Source: Sipunculus nudus (taxonomy: Eukaryota > Annelida > Sipuncula > Golfingiida > Sipunculidae). From it: a stretch of DNA of 64,000 nt. Under the pieces are notes generated by a model. It did not search any database, was not told the DNA's origin, and was given only the letters and a program-made list of their open reading frames with translations. The position numbers and the translations under genes were made by a program. The DNA is taken from positions 107,281,142 to 107,345,141 of the forward strand of contig CM049306.1 of the NCBI GenBank assembly GCA_026874595.1, given 5' to 3'. Numbering within the stretch: the first letter of the stretch is position 1; each line of letters starts with the position of its first letter. Shown here one piece after another: positions 8,550 through 21,640 of this stretch.

Positions 8550-11500
8550 CCACCAGGTTATTTGGCCATTCAGCTGTACAGTGCAAACCTGCCAACCTTA
8601 CAGACAGCATGCGGTAAAGAATCACGACTTTGTGTGGAGTATACCAATTAAAGTCACAACGCTGACGGGGCCTTATTATTTCTTTCTCATTATAATGATT
8701 TGAGTCGGTTCTACAGTATATCTTTAATATCCAATTCTCTGCACATATTGTTTTTTTCCCTTTCTGACAGCCGATATTTCATGTATTTTTTTATTTAGCA
8801 GAATGGGTGAACATTCCAAGCGTGAAATGCCGAATTTCGATTTGCACGCATGGTTAATCTTTAAATTGGCCACATGACAGCTGAAGGGATTGTCGATTAA
8901 GCATGGAGCGTGTGCATCATATGCCACTCCTAAACAAAAAATCACATAACGGATCTCTGATTGTCCACCATATTTCGTAGGTAGAAAGCTTATTTGTTGA
9001 AATGTCTAGCATGTGTATAGTATATCAATGACTGATTCATATAAAATCACGTGATTTCCAACAATTCTCGGAATTTTAGAAGACGCTCTGTAACCAGTAA
9101 TTATTTGGCAGTTCTTAAGTGTACGAGCTTAAGTCTGCATGACTGCGTTACCTTGCTGTGACTTATTGACAGGTCTGTTTTGCATGGCTGATATCCCCCA
9201 AGTTACCCAGTCTACACTGCTATATAATGAGGCTAAGCGACATTATGTAACTGCCTCAATTGAATCTCAGAAGACTGACAGTCAGAAGGCACAGACAGTA
9301 ACATTTCATATTGAGCACCATCATGGCTAACTACATCCTAATCAACCCCAGTCACCATCAGGCCATGGACCTACAATTAACAAGTTTAACAGCTGCAATA
9401 AGCTACATTAGGACAGGAGCTATAGTTTTGTTCATTGTATTACACCAGAGATGACGTCACATATATAAGTCGAATAATAAACCGCGTGGCAGAGTATCAT
9501 TACAAAGCCAATTTATTCTATGCAGCATATATTTATTTGGTTTTACCAGAGACTCTTTCTTATTCGGGGAATCATACACGACCTTACTGTAGTTATTTTC
9601 AACTAAATTGGCAGAATGGCCTCTCTAAGTAACATTATATATCATATCAAATAAATATTATCCGAACATAGCCATAAATTTATTGGATACAGAAAATATT
9701 TGGAAAACATATACTTCTGTCTGAACGAAGTTTATTTAATATTAAATATAATGTACCACATAAAATACAGAACGGTTAACTATTTATATTATAACGGGAA
9801 ATGAATCCAGTTTGATATAATTTTTAATAATATGTATCATTACAAAAATATTGTCCTTATACGCAACTGTAAATTTCACTGACCATAACGTTTGAGAGTT
9901 TATAATGTTTGAATTCTTAACATTATGTATGGTACAATATATAAGTGATCGCTAAAGCTATGGCCACCAGATTTTTCAGACATGTTTATCCTGTGACTGG
10001 TGCCAGTGTCAGCTGCAGGTGGCGCTATTAATGTAGGCTTAGTGTCTATGAGTCAAAATGGTCTTTTCGACTTCTCTCAACTTAACTCAGTCTAACTAAA
10101 ATTTCAAAATAAAAATAATTTAAATTCATATTTAGAAAAACTAATACTATAGGAAAAGAATTATATACAAAATGGCCGTACAACAGAACATTAAATTATG
10201 CTTATTTGAAATTCTCCTTGTAAACCCAAAATAAGTCACTACGTCTATAGTTATGTATTCTGACCTGAAGGGGTATGTAAGATTCAACTGACTGTCATGC
10301 TCCATTTATTACATTGTAAATTCCGAAGAAATGTATTTATTTATGTATATAATGTATATATTTTGGTTGTTTGTGCTTGAAACCTAAAGTCTGAGAGAAT
10401 CTCTCTTTTAGGTTCTATCTGGTAAATTTTGCATCCTGGGGCAATGTTGATACTGCAGCCGTGTATCGTGGTCTGCAAACAATATGACCGCATTATGAAC
10501 AAAGTTACAGACGTGTCATTCATAATGGTATCTTCCCAATGACGATAATAAGTTTAATAGAACCTTCATTTTAAAATGCATGGCGACCTAGTTTGGCCTG
10601 CGGACAGTTATTCCAAACATTTACTCATTTAATCATTCATTGCATAATGCTTCTCAGTGCGGAAAATTCCAAAGTAAGTTAGTCAACCGATATATATTTC
10701 TTTTATTTATTTATGCCTTATATTCTTCATCCCTTTACAATTACAAGAAGACATAAAAACATTGTGCGACGGAGAATGATCAATTTAGGTCACTCTTGAT
10801 AAAGAACATTTTGCATTTGTCTACAAGTTCAAATAAAATCAGATATAATTAGTCAGCTCAACTGGAAACTGTGCGCTGAACTGAGGAAGACATGACAACA
10901 TTAAGTCAATTTGTTAATGGATACTCTAAAAAAAAGCAGGTTAAAATCAATATAAGATCTTACGACTCAGTGGACAATTTTTTTTTGGTCGTTGAAAGTC
11001 ATGAAGTGGGCATACCAATACTAGCAACATGGCAGAAACAACATTTATTGACTGTGTATTCCAACCATATTGGCATTCACTAACAGTAATTTGAGAATAA
11101 TAATTTAACCTCAAATAATTTGGTAAGCCTTAATTGACTGGAGCACATATCAATCATGTTGTCACACCCAGACTCTTCTCCCTCCAGTTAACATTTAACA
11201 CAGAAACCCAACCGTAGCAGAAACCAAAAACTACAGCAGAAATCCCACACTGATGTTTATATAACTTAATCACAGAAGCCCTGACAGAAACCCATCCCTG
11301 ATTTGTATTTTCCAATAATTTCTCCCTGTAGGTTACTTGCTGAAGTTTACATAACATTTAGCAGTGGTGACAAGCCTACGTCCAAAGTGTAGATAAATAC
11401 AACTATTTCACCCTACCTGTTGTAACTGGTCTAAAATGCCTACTTTTAATAAGTGAGTGATGCTCTAGCCTTACAGCAAAGTCAAAATGTTGAGAGGTGG

Positions 11501-12346
11501 TAGGCCTGGAGACCCTTTATCTGGGAGTATTTTTGTTCTTTCTGCCTTGATTAATTCTCTTAAATCCTGAAGAAGCGACCAATAATTTTACAATAAAAAT
11601 AGAGGCTTTACCAATTTCAATTGACCCGATTTCCTGGATTGCCATTTCTGCCGTCAGAAAAGGGTTTCTGTCACTTTCTGCTTGCTGTAGTTTCGTCACT
11701 TCCTGCCTGTTGTGCGGAAAAAAAAGGTTTCTGTAGGCAGAAACCCAACCCTAAAAGTATTTCAATAAAGTTCAAGTAATATTATAATTGAACTTTATAC
11801 TATTCATTTACGCGAAATGATTTGTCACAACATACAACAAATGTCTGTAGGTAGTGGATCATTAGACGGTTAATAAAAGTACAGGCAAATATATCTTTAT
11901 TTCATTTTTGAACTCTAAAAATTAACACTGATACTAGATACGTATACTGAACCTGTGGCATATAGGGGCGAGGGCGATTTATCCCACCGGACATTTATTA
12001 TAGATTTTTATTTGAAATGCGATCTTAAAGATAAAACAACTCCTACATAGCTCTCGGTCAAATATTGTTATTATTCACGTCACATAAAATATTATGCAGG
12101 TCATATTAACATTAAATCATATAACCTGTGATAAATCAAAAGACACAGAAATTTAGGTAATACTCAATATATTCACGATGGTGTATAACTTTATATTTAT
12201 GTGGAAATCTTCCTATATGGACATGGTTGATATATGGTTGGGAACCTTTAAAGGCGAAGTCTACCAGTAGAGAAGTCAGTTGGCTTGAAGACGAGGTAGG
12301 GAGAACGGTGTTTTGTAGAGAAGCAAGTGGTGAACTGCCAGCTGGT
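8550..12346. other. Intergenic stretch without recognised gene
   Basis: AT-rich sequence with only short, featureless open frames. Between about 11150 and 11760 the words CAGAAACC and GGTTTCTG recur in both orientations, which suggests an old repeat, but no clear ends could be drawn. Confidence 0.5.
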
Positions 12347-13566
12347 CCCAGTTTCATTAAACCGACTTAAGCCTGTTATTCTGCGTTTTTGACTGAAGTC
12401 ACTTTTGTCGAGCTTTAAGTTATTTTCATTAAAAAGAACGTTAGTGACTTAAGTCACCTGGCGGGCTGAAATGCTAAGCCTGCACCGAGGAGGCTTAACT
12501 CCGTGTTTTATGGGTGTATAGCACATTATATCACCTGCACTCGTTGTATGTGACCATACGGCCATCTGTCGAGCGTGGTACGGTACGTCACAGGCGACAA
12601 TGACGTCACGCCACGTGCCGTTTCCCTGAAAGGTGTCCGTAAACAAAAGAATAGATCATGGGGGTTGCTGTTCGTTTTGTACAGTCAAGTACAGCAATAC
12701 CACGATGTCCAGACCGTTTTTTTAAACTATTCATTTAAAAAGTTCCAAATATAATACAGGGTTATTCAAAATTCCATGTTACTATCTTCTGCGAAGTGTT
12801 TGCGTCCCCCTTTCGGACGTTTTTTTAATTCATTATTTCTTCAATAGGTGGCGTTGAAAAGGGGATTTCCAAGGTTCAGACCGACTTGGCTAAATCGCGT
12901 TTAGTGAAACTGACTTATCTCGCGGGCTTACGTTAGCCGACATGGGAGGCGTTTCGGTAAAATTTTACTTAAGCCATACGCATTTTTAGTGAAACTGGGC
13001 CATGATGCTAAAGGAAAGGGTTCGATATAATCAGAGAGGAGTCTAAGGCTGTGCGTGCAAAATTGACATCACAGTGGTGAGGACCAATGCATGGTATTAC
13101 ATGTTGTAATATCGTAAAGTGGCCAGTATAAACTGTGGAAGTACGGTGGGGGATCCATCCTTGCCGAATTCAGATCAATACGGCCGTGGAGAAATTTTGG
13201 CACGCAGTTTTAGACAGGTGCCCAGTTTCACTAAGAATTTTCTGTTTTTAGTGAAACTAGGCCATGATGCTAAAGGAAAGGGTTCGATATAATCAGAGAG
13301 GAGTCTAAGGCTGTGCGTGCAAAATTGACATCACAGTGTTTCGTTGGTGAGGACCAGTGGTATCACATGCAACGAGTGCAAGTGATATAATGTGCTATAC
13401 TCCCATAAAACACAGAGTTAAGCCTCCTCGGTGCAGGCTTAGTATTTCAGCCCGCCAGGTGACTTAAGTCACTAACGTTTAATTTTTAAATGAAACTGAC
13501 TTAAAAGTGCATAACTTAAGTCAAAAACGCAGAATAACAGGCTTAAGTCGGTTTAATGAAACTGGG
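12347..13566. mobile_element. 1.2-kb element with about 200-bp terminal inverted repeats
   Basis: The left arm (12347-12551) begins CCCAGTTTCATTAAACCG, and the right arm (about 13365-13566) ends with its complement. The arms pair over about 200 bp with a few mismatches and small indels. The interior contains two direct copies of a roughly 100-bp block (about 12989-13088 and 13250-13356). There is no transposase frame, and no convincing target duplication at the ends. It is best described as a non-autonomous foldback or MITE-like element. Confidence 0.8.
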
Positions 13567-14256
13567 CCCAGACCTCCCCTTTTTGAAATAGCAGACGGTT
13601 ACCCGTGGTAATTCTATATGGGATGATAATTTTTCATACAAATTGACTGAATTGTTTCCTTTTGTCTAGTGTAACAGTTATGACTATATATATGTGTAAT
13701 TATCGCAAAATCCCGGCCACCGGCCACTATTGAAAGAGTACGGGGAATCATGGAAAAGGACATTCAGTTTGTTTCGGGGTGTTTAAATATCAACGAATTA
13801 AAGAGAATTAAAGAGTTCAAGGATGGAAATCTTTATACATTCCTAGGAAAAAGCAAAAGAATCCCAATATCTTATATAGAATAACAACAGATCTGTATTT
13901 CTTCTTGCGCAGCTTGCCTCTATATATAGAGGTCGTTCGCGAATCATTTGGTTGGTTCCACTCCCTTGTTTATAATTCCTGAAATACTTTAAATGGGACG
14001 CACAGTAAAAAAACCAAACATTTAGATTTTCTCACCAATCTTGAAAAAAATGGCCAAATTTGTACTTTTTGAAGAACTCGTTATACTTATTCCCCGAAAT
14101 GTTACCCAAAAAATGTGCCCCCCCCCTTACTGACACAGGCCGTGTGTAAGTAAATCTCATGTTGTTATGTTCAGTGTTAGGCAGTCGGGTCGGTTATTGC
14201 TTGTTTTTGTATGTATTTTGTATATTGTATGCTTGGATAAAGACTATGGACTGAAG

Positions 14257-14543
14257 AATGGCATATTTGGTTAGTATCCTGTTTCATCCTCCTTATTATG
14301 CTATGTAGATGTCTGAAAAATGTGCTTATAAAGACATTAGTATGTATTCGTCATAACATTGTCAATATTTGTTATAATTTTTTCTTATACACATTGTAAT
14401 AATGGCATATTTGGTTAGTATCCTGTTTCATCCTCCTATTATGCTATGGAGATGTCTGAAATAAGTGCTTATAAGGACGTTACTATGTATTCGTCATAAC
14501 ATTGTCAATATTTATTATTATTTTTTCTTATACACATTGTAAT
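14257..14543. repeat. Tandem duplication of about 143 bp
   Basis: Two near-identical copies starting GGCATATTTGGTTAGTATCC, at about 14257-14400 and 14400-14543, with a few substitutions. Confidence 0.85.
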
Positions 14544-15855
14544 TATCGAGACAAATATGCAGCTTAAGCATATCTTATTTTCAAACACGTGGTCACACTG
14601 TGTTTACTATGCTTACCTGACGATTTTTTTTTTCTCACCTCCTGTAGTCTTATAAATTATTATAAGAGTCATTCTCTTTATATGTATTATAAATTGATTT
14701 ATGATATTGTGACTGTTCTTGACTCTTTAGCGTTGTTGGTAAATCACTCGCATACCGTTGCATTCATATATCGAGGAGAGGGTCCTATATAGACCGTCCC
14801 TATTATGTAGATACCACCATGGTCTGAATGAATTGTCTGAGAGCTAAGATTATGTGTAGTCGGTAATTCACTCGTTATATGAGGAGAGGGTATTAGACTG
14901 ACCCTATCGTGTTGATGCCGCTACGCCTTGAATATGATATGAAATAGGAGTTCGGTATTGTTTATAAGCGCTGAATTTCTGTGTATCAGTTTCACCAACA
15001 TTATAACTGGACCTACGATATGCACTGACTGCCCTGCGATCGCACTATGCTGTTAGTGATCGTATTTCCCATATTCCTATATTAATAACTTAAATCCATA
15101 GACGTGTCTGTATATCGAATTCTCTTTCATTTCAGCTGTTATAATGTCACTCTACATTTCAGATTCCTAATGTCAACTATTTTCCGTGTGTATCTTTGAT
15201 GGTGATCGATTTTTTATCAGTTCTTTTGTAATACTGGAATCCATACTTTCGGAATCGCTTTCACTAGGCTGTAATATTTTAACCAACAAAAAACAATAAT
15301 TTTTTTGTGTGACACTGGCCACAAGTCATTGCATGCCTATCACTATCTAAAATGTCTATTACACGAATAATTCCTCTATTAAATGTTCCTCACACTACAG
15401 TGGCTTATTGCCGACTGGTATAACCTTGTTATTCAAGATAATTTCAGCTGCTCTGTGTCCTCCTTCATGATAATCAGAAATTAGTATTGTCCATGTAAAC
15501 GTACTTGGCTTATTTGACCACAGGAATTCATTTAAACAGGTATTAATTTGTTACAAGATATGAAATCACGGGACAGAAGCCATAGACATTACATATACAG
15601 GCTAAAGATTGCAACCCCGAGGATTTGGCAATGATGACTTTTCTTATCAAGGAAATATCTCTAGCTCTCCACATATTTGGCAGCCGTTAGCGCCTTATAC
15701 CTTGGTTATCAAAATTATAAACATCACATAACTTTTTATCGGTCGAGATATGAATATCGAGAATTCGAAAAGGTAAATAAGTTCACTTAATCCCCTTAGG
15801 TTAATCTAATCTACCTTTGAAAGGCCCCAGTCACATTTCTAAAGTCTTTTCCCGA

Positions 15856-16065
15856 TTAATGCATCATAACCATATGTTCCGGGCGCAAAGATCCCGTTAC
15901 AACAAAGTCCACGTAAGATACGTTGCTCTGATCTCTAACGTTAAGGAATTTCCGCAAGATTTCAGCTAATAATACATGTGTCATGACACGTCTGCCTTGA
16001 AGGACTCCCTGCAGGGGTGAGCTGACCACGCTGGATGTCAAAGTTGGCATATGGACCTGGTAAAA
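15856..16065 (-). CDS. Possible terminal exon of unknown protein
   Basis: A pyrimidine-rich tract and TTTTTACCAG on the minus strand precede an open frame of about 66 codons (MPTLTSSVVSSPLQGVLQG... to HMVMMH) ending in TAA. It has balanced composition, unlike the surrounding AT-rich frames. No family was recognised, and no upstream exon was convincingly linked; the open frame at 16459-16223 is a weak candidate. It may be chance. Confidence 0.2.
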   Translation of the reverse strand, partial: FYQVHMPTLTSSVVSSPLQGVLQGRRVMTHVLLAEILRKFLNVRDQSNVSYVDFVVTGSLRPEHMVMMH

Positions 16066-16432
16066 AGATTAACTGTATCATTTAGCACTTTGTATATGTT
16101 TTTTCTTGTGAGTAAATTTTCCTTTTAAAAACCATATTTTAATGATCCCTTTTCTGACTATGCATACAATTAATTATGAAGTATTCCCAAAATGCTACAT
16201 GTCTTCATAAGCAAATTCGTCTTTAGGTGGCGCGTCTCATTTTATAAAATGGACGGTAATGTAAAGGTAATGAAGAATTCATTAAGTCATTATTGTAAAC
16301 GCCAAAACAGAGTTTTACGGATACTATGTTGCCATTGCCGCCGCGTTCGTCTATTATGAACTCATCTGAGACCCTTACCCCAATCTCTCTGTAACCCGGC
16401 ATTATTACTGGATCACATGTGAACTCGTGCCT

Positions 16433-17960
16433 AACAAAGACTGGTGGCGCCATCTGCACTCCTTTGGCGTGCAGTGTCCACCTGTGCCTCTTAGTGATTA
16501 CATGCCATATCTTAGGAGTGGTTCAAGGTATTGAGCTGAAAGTGTGCATGTCCATTGATCTCGGATACCTCCATCTCGTACCCAAGACTTGTGATGCCTT
16601 CTACAATCGTTTTGCGTGGCGTCAATCCGAGCATTTGCCATCTGCGCGTCTTAGCGATAATAGCCCATGTCTCAGGAGTTCTTCAATGTATTGGGCTGAA
16701 ATAGTGCATGTATATAGATCTTCGGCCCCACTCGAAAATACTAAACCAGTTTCGGTTCCAAGAAAACTGGTTCTGTATGGTTTCACCCTTTATTTTTAAG
16801 TGGACGGTTTCGGTTTTAAAGATTAATTATGATATTATCGTAAATTAATTAATACAGTTAAATTAATTTATGATGAATATATGATCAGAAGATAGAGATC
16901 CATGTCTGGACACTTCCAGACCTAGAGAGTGAATTATTTATATTGCAATCATGATGAAAATAGACTGTATCTCTATGTCCTACAACATATCAGCGTGTCA
17001 AACGGTCTGAACATCAAGAATACGCATGTCTCGTCGTTAGCTTTTCAGGGCTAAAGTAGGTCATATTGAACTCAAAACACATCCGAACGACTGTTCATGC
17101 CTCAGTTATATTTAACTCTAACACGGATCAACAGGGTCAGTCACTAAAATAATAATCAAAACTGCATTACCCTGGCCCAATGCCCCCATCATGCCAGTAT
17201 GGCGAATGATGGTTTCACAGTTCTGCGGAAACCAGTTCTGATTTCGCAATTATTAAGTGAACTGTTTCCCGGAACCGAAACCAGTTTCGAATTTTCGAGT
17301 GAGCCCTTTGATACCTCCATCTCGTAATCAAGACCGGTGGCGCCATCTGGGTAAAAATCACTCATATCTGAGGAGTGGTTAAATGTATTGGTCTGAGATT
17401 TGGCATGTCCACAGATCATGGATACCTCCATCTTGTACACAAGCCTGCTAGCAATACCTACCATCATTTTCACGTACGGTCCATCCATAAATCGGTTTTT
17501 GGTGAAAATTGCACATATCTCAGGAGTGTATTGATGTATCAGCCTGAAATTTTGTACATTTATCCGTCTGGGAAAGTATTCTTTTAACCAGATAGGTGGT
17601 GCCGCATACCATTCCGTTTGTGTAGGTTACTTTGGTGCTCTTTTCTCAGGAGTCGTTCGATGTTTGCGCCTGAAAATTTGCATGTCCATTGATCGTGGAA
17701 TGGTTAATCTTGTGTACAAGACTTGTGGTGCCACCTCCAATCTGGCGTCTATCTGTACATATGTTTTGGTGAAAATCACACAGATCTCATGAGACTTTCA
17801 ATGTAACGGCCTCGAAATATTGCATGTCCATCCATCCTGAGTAGATTTCTCGAACACAAGAATGATAGCGCAACCTACAATCATGTATTTTTAGAATTCT
17901 ATCAAGCATTTTCCTCGGGAGAGGATTGATACATCCGCCTGAAATTTTCATGTCCATTGA
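16433..17960. repeat. Degenerate tandem repeat, about 165-bp unit
   Basis: Successive diverged units share the word order GGTGGCGCCATCT, CTCAGGAGT, TTGGNCTGAAAT, GCATGTCCATTGATC and TACACAAG. At least seven units can be followed, and one inverted-repeat element is inserted (16729-17301). Confidence 0.7.
16729..17301. mobile_element. 573-bp MITE nested in the 165-bp repeat
   Basis: The left end CACTCGAAAAT...CCAGTTTCGGTTCC is matched by its inverted complement ending ATTTTCGAGTG at 17291-17301, a terminal inverted repeat of about 40 bp with mismatches. There is no coding capacity. The ends resemble non-autonomous cut-and-paste elements; the superfamily is not determinable here. Confidence 0.65.
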
Positions 17961-18475
17961 TTTTGGAAAGATTTCTCATACACAAGAAAAATGGCGGCAC
18001 CAACAATCATGTATTCGTAAAATGCATTTATGCATTTATCTCATGGAAACAGATCTTTAATGGCATAATCTTGTATAAATGACTGGTGGTGACACCTACA
18101 TTCATCTTAAGTTTCTTTCATCTGTAGGTCTTGGGAGACTCTGACGCCACAAATTTGGAGGGCTGTCACGTCAGGAGAGATTCCATGCATCACTTTATTC
18201 ATGCCTCTCTGATCCGGCGGATGCACGTGGTTGCTTGTCGACTATCTGTATTCTAGTAACATTTGTATTTAATAAACTGAACCGTGGATTATGATTTTAA
18301 AATCAATTTATTAAGTAATCCAGACATGCAATCACGAAATAATCAGACGTAAAAACTGAGAAAGAAAGTTCTTTGTACATAATGTAGCATTATTAATAAT
18401 TTGGACGTTCTAGATGTGCCTTGTTCAGAATTCCTAATGTACAAATTTTGCTAATTAAGTTTCTCGAAAAAGAAT

Positions 18476-19805
18476 CTATTTAATTTCTCTGTTGTCATGT
18501 TCAGATAGACAATTCACATGAAGTTAATCATTAGCTTTAGGGGCGTGCTGCTCATAGAGCGATAAGAACTGGAGGAAGTGTTAGGACCACGTCTGCTATT
18601 TAATTTTCTCTGTTGTCATGTTCAGATAGCCAATTCACATGAAGTTAATCATTAGCTTTAGGGGCGTGCTGCTCATAGAGCGATAAGAACTGGAGGAAGT
18701 GGTAGGACCACGTCTGCTATTTAATTTTCTCTGTTGTCATGTTCAGATAGCCAATTCACATGAAGTTAATCATTAGCTTTAGGGGCGTGCTGCTCATAGA
18801 GCGATAAGAACTGGAGGAAGTGTTAGGACCACGTCTGCTATTTAATTTTCTCTGTTGTCATGTTCAGATAGCCAATTCACATGAAGTTAATCATTAGCTT
18901 TAGGGGCGTGCTGCTCATAGAGCGATAAGAACTGGAGGAAGTGTTAGGACCACGTCTGCGATTTAATTTTCTCTGTTGTCATGTTCAGATAGCCAATTCA
19001 CATGAAGTTAATCATTAGCTTTAGGGGCGTGCTGCTCATAGAGCGATAAGAACTGGAGGAAGTGGTAGGACCACGTCTGCTATTTAATTTTCTCTGTTGT
19101 CATGTTCAGATAGCCAATTCACATGAAGTTAATCATTAGCTTTAGGGGCGTGCTGCTCATAGAGCGATAAGAACTGGAGGAAGTGGTAGGACCACGTCTG
19201 CTATTTAATTTTCTCTGTTGTCATGTTCAGATAGACAATTTACATGAAGTTAATCATTAGCTTTTGGGGCGTGCTGCTCATAGAGCGATAAGAACTGGAG
19301 GAAGTGGTAGGACCACGTCTGCTATTTAATTTTCTCTGTTGTCATGTTCAGATAGACAATTTACATGAAGTTAATTATTAGCTTTAGGGGCGTGCTGCTC
19401 ATAGAGCGATAAGAACTGGAGGAAGTGTTAGGACCACGTCTGCTATTTAATTTTCTCTGTTGTCATGTTCAGATAGCCAATTCACATGAAGTTAATCATT
19501 AGCTTTAGGGGCGTGCTGCTCATAGAGCGATAAGAACTGGAGGAAGTGGTAGGACCACGTCTGCTATTTAATTTTCTCTGTTGTCATGTTCAGATAGACA
19601 ATTTACATGAAGTTAATCATTAGCTTTAGGGGCGTGCTGCTCATAGAGCGATAAGAACTGGAGGAAGTGGTAGGACCACGTCTGCTATTTAATTTTCTCT
19701 GTTGTCATGTTCAGATAGACAATTTACATGAAGTTAATTATTAGCTTTAGGGGCGTGCTGCTCATAGAGCGATAAGAACTGGAGGAAGTGGTAGGACCAC
19801 GTCTG
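18476..19805. repeat. 121-bp satellite-like array, 11 units
   Basis: Eleven head-to-tail copies of a 121-bp unit beginning CTATTTAATTTTCTCTG and ending ACCACGTCTG, almost identical throughout. Variation is confined to a few sites: GCCAATTCAC versus GACAATTTAC, GTGTTAGG versus GTGGTAGG, and one CTGCG junction. 121 is not a multiple of three and no frame stays open, so it is non-coding. Uniformity implies recent expansion or active homogenisation. Confidence 0.97.
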
Positions 19806-19806
19806 C

Positions 19807-21640
19807 TTCATCCTCTCTTATTCCATCTCCTCGAAATGTGACTTCTTTGGGATAGTTCCGTGAGTGGTCATAATTTTGATGGTTAACATTTTACTAATAT
19901 TTATTTAATTTTTTTTTTACAAATATTGAACCTGAATAGTCCCAAAGGGGTAACTGCAGGTCGGTCTCCAGCCAGGGAAAGCTCTTTCAAAGAATCCTTT
20001 AAAGAAAAAATTGCAATAATAAGTGAATATCTTACGCTATGGGTTCATTTTCACTAAATACAAAGGTTTCCCAGTAATACTATCCAGTCACTCACTTTCT
20101 CCAAAGTTCATGTTTTGTAGGTTGTTATGCATCTGTGTGTGAGTAAGGCCAGCCCACGTGTGTCTGCCTACCACGAAAAGACTGATTGACCGGGGTCAGA
20201 ACTTACAAACATGGAGAACTTGAAAGATCGAATACAGAAAAAAAGCCATAAGGTGGCGCTCGCGCTATGTTTATATTTGCGCCACTGATCGCTCCACTTT
20301 TATACAAGAGTAAGCTAACGGTTTTAGAAAGAAATAATAGCAGATACAATAACATTTTGAGGAGAAACACAATACGTCATGTATATAAATTAAACATTCT
20401 TGGTATTTCTCTTAAATGGTAATAGGTATTTAGAGAGTATCTCCGTCAACATAATTTTTCTGGATCAAAAACTTGCTCCGTATCAGCATAAACTGTTGTT
20501 TTTTTTTTTCACAAGGTTCAATTGGAATCCGTTCCCTTAAGATAAGGTTAAGTATACCTATTCCACGTGCGTTTGTTGTATGAATGGTCATGAATCCCAG
20601 AATTCGCCCTGATTTGATTGGCTGGTACACATGTGACATTATGAACTGAATTTTATCAGGAACTCAGATCTATTAATTAATATTAACTAATTATCTAGGG
20701 GTCAAAGTGTTACATGATAATATAATGGGACCTGAATAGGTTTGCCAACCCTGAAAATTTGTGAGTAGTTTTCTATGTATCCAGCAGAGGGCAGCACCAC
20801 ATGCGGTGTAACCCGTGTTTCATGTGCATCTAAGCCACAGCTGTCTCAACGACACCTGGGGAGCGGAAGCGCGGCTCATTAATTGACCATCAGTGAGAGA
20901 TAAACGCGAGAGACGCGCAGGGAAAGAGCTAAAAGAAACAGCAGTGAAACAGGCTGTATTGTCATGCCTTTGGTACAAAAAAAAAAAAAAAATTGATGAA
21001 TAAATAACGATCAAACATTGCGAGCAGGACCAGCTAGCAGATAAAATATGCATTATTTAAAAATGAAGAAAACAATATCATGTTTCGTATGAAATTTAAT
21101 TATGATAACCTATTTTTCTTGAGTATCACGGAACTCGTTTGTTTATAATAAACATAAGTTATGCATAAAAACAAAGCTGAAATCTATTTTAAAAAACTTC
21201 ACCCAGAGTTAGGTCCAAAGACAGACACTTCACTATCTGCATAATCCTAATTGATCTGAGACTCAGTTAAATTAATGTAAAGAACTACAGAAATTGGTGA
21301 CAGTGCCACTACTGAAACTACAGATTGTACGAAGGAAATGTAAACTCATAAATAAGTAAACGCGTATCAAATCCGTCTGAAAAGTATTTATCAGTTTATA
21401 AAAAAAGTAAGGAACATTCCATGATATCCTTACACGATGAAGCGTAGGGAAACATCAAACAATTTCTGACGCTTGGGTTTTGGCACCACATTTGTGGATA
21501 TCTCTTGGGTCTCACCATGTTTGTGGAAACCAATAAAATAGTAGTTCCTAGAAGTGCGTTTTGAGATCAAATACCATGAGGTGTTAAAACCGGGAATCCG
21601 AAGTTCAGCACTAAAGCCGGTGATACGTAGGAATCGCAAA
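19807..21640. other. Intergenic stretch without recognised gene
   Basis: Nothing gene-like. An A16 run at about 20979-20994 follows a segment starting near 20735 and could be the tail of an old retroposed sequence, but no box motifs or duplication were found. Confidence 0.4.

Noticed and set aside
16223-16459. Minus-strand 78-codon frame with CDPVIMPGYREIG and a GTAAGG donor
   Set aside because: It overlaps the 165-bp repeat at its start, has no family match, and its phase could not be linked to the 15856-16065 frame.
18476-19805. Possible CRISPR array or clustered regulatory repeats
   Set aside because: Units are directly abutting with no unique spacers, and the DNA is eukaryotic; it is an ordinary tandem array.
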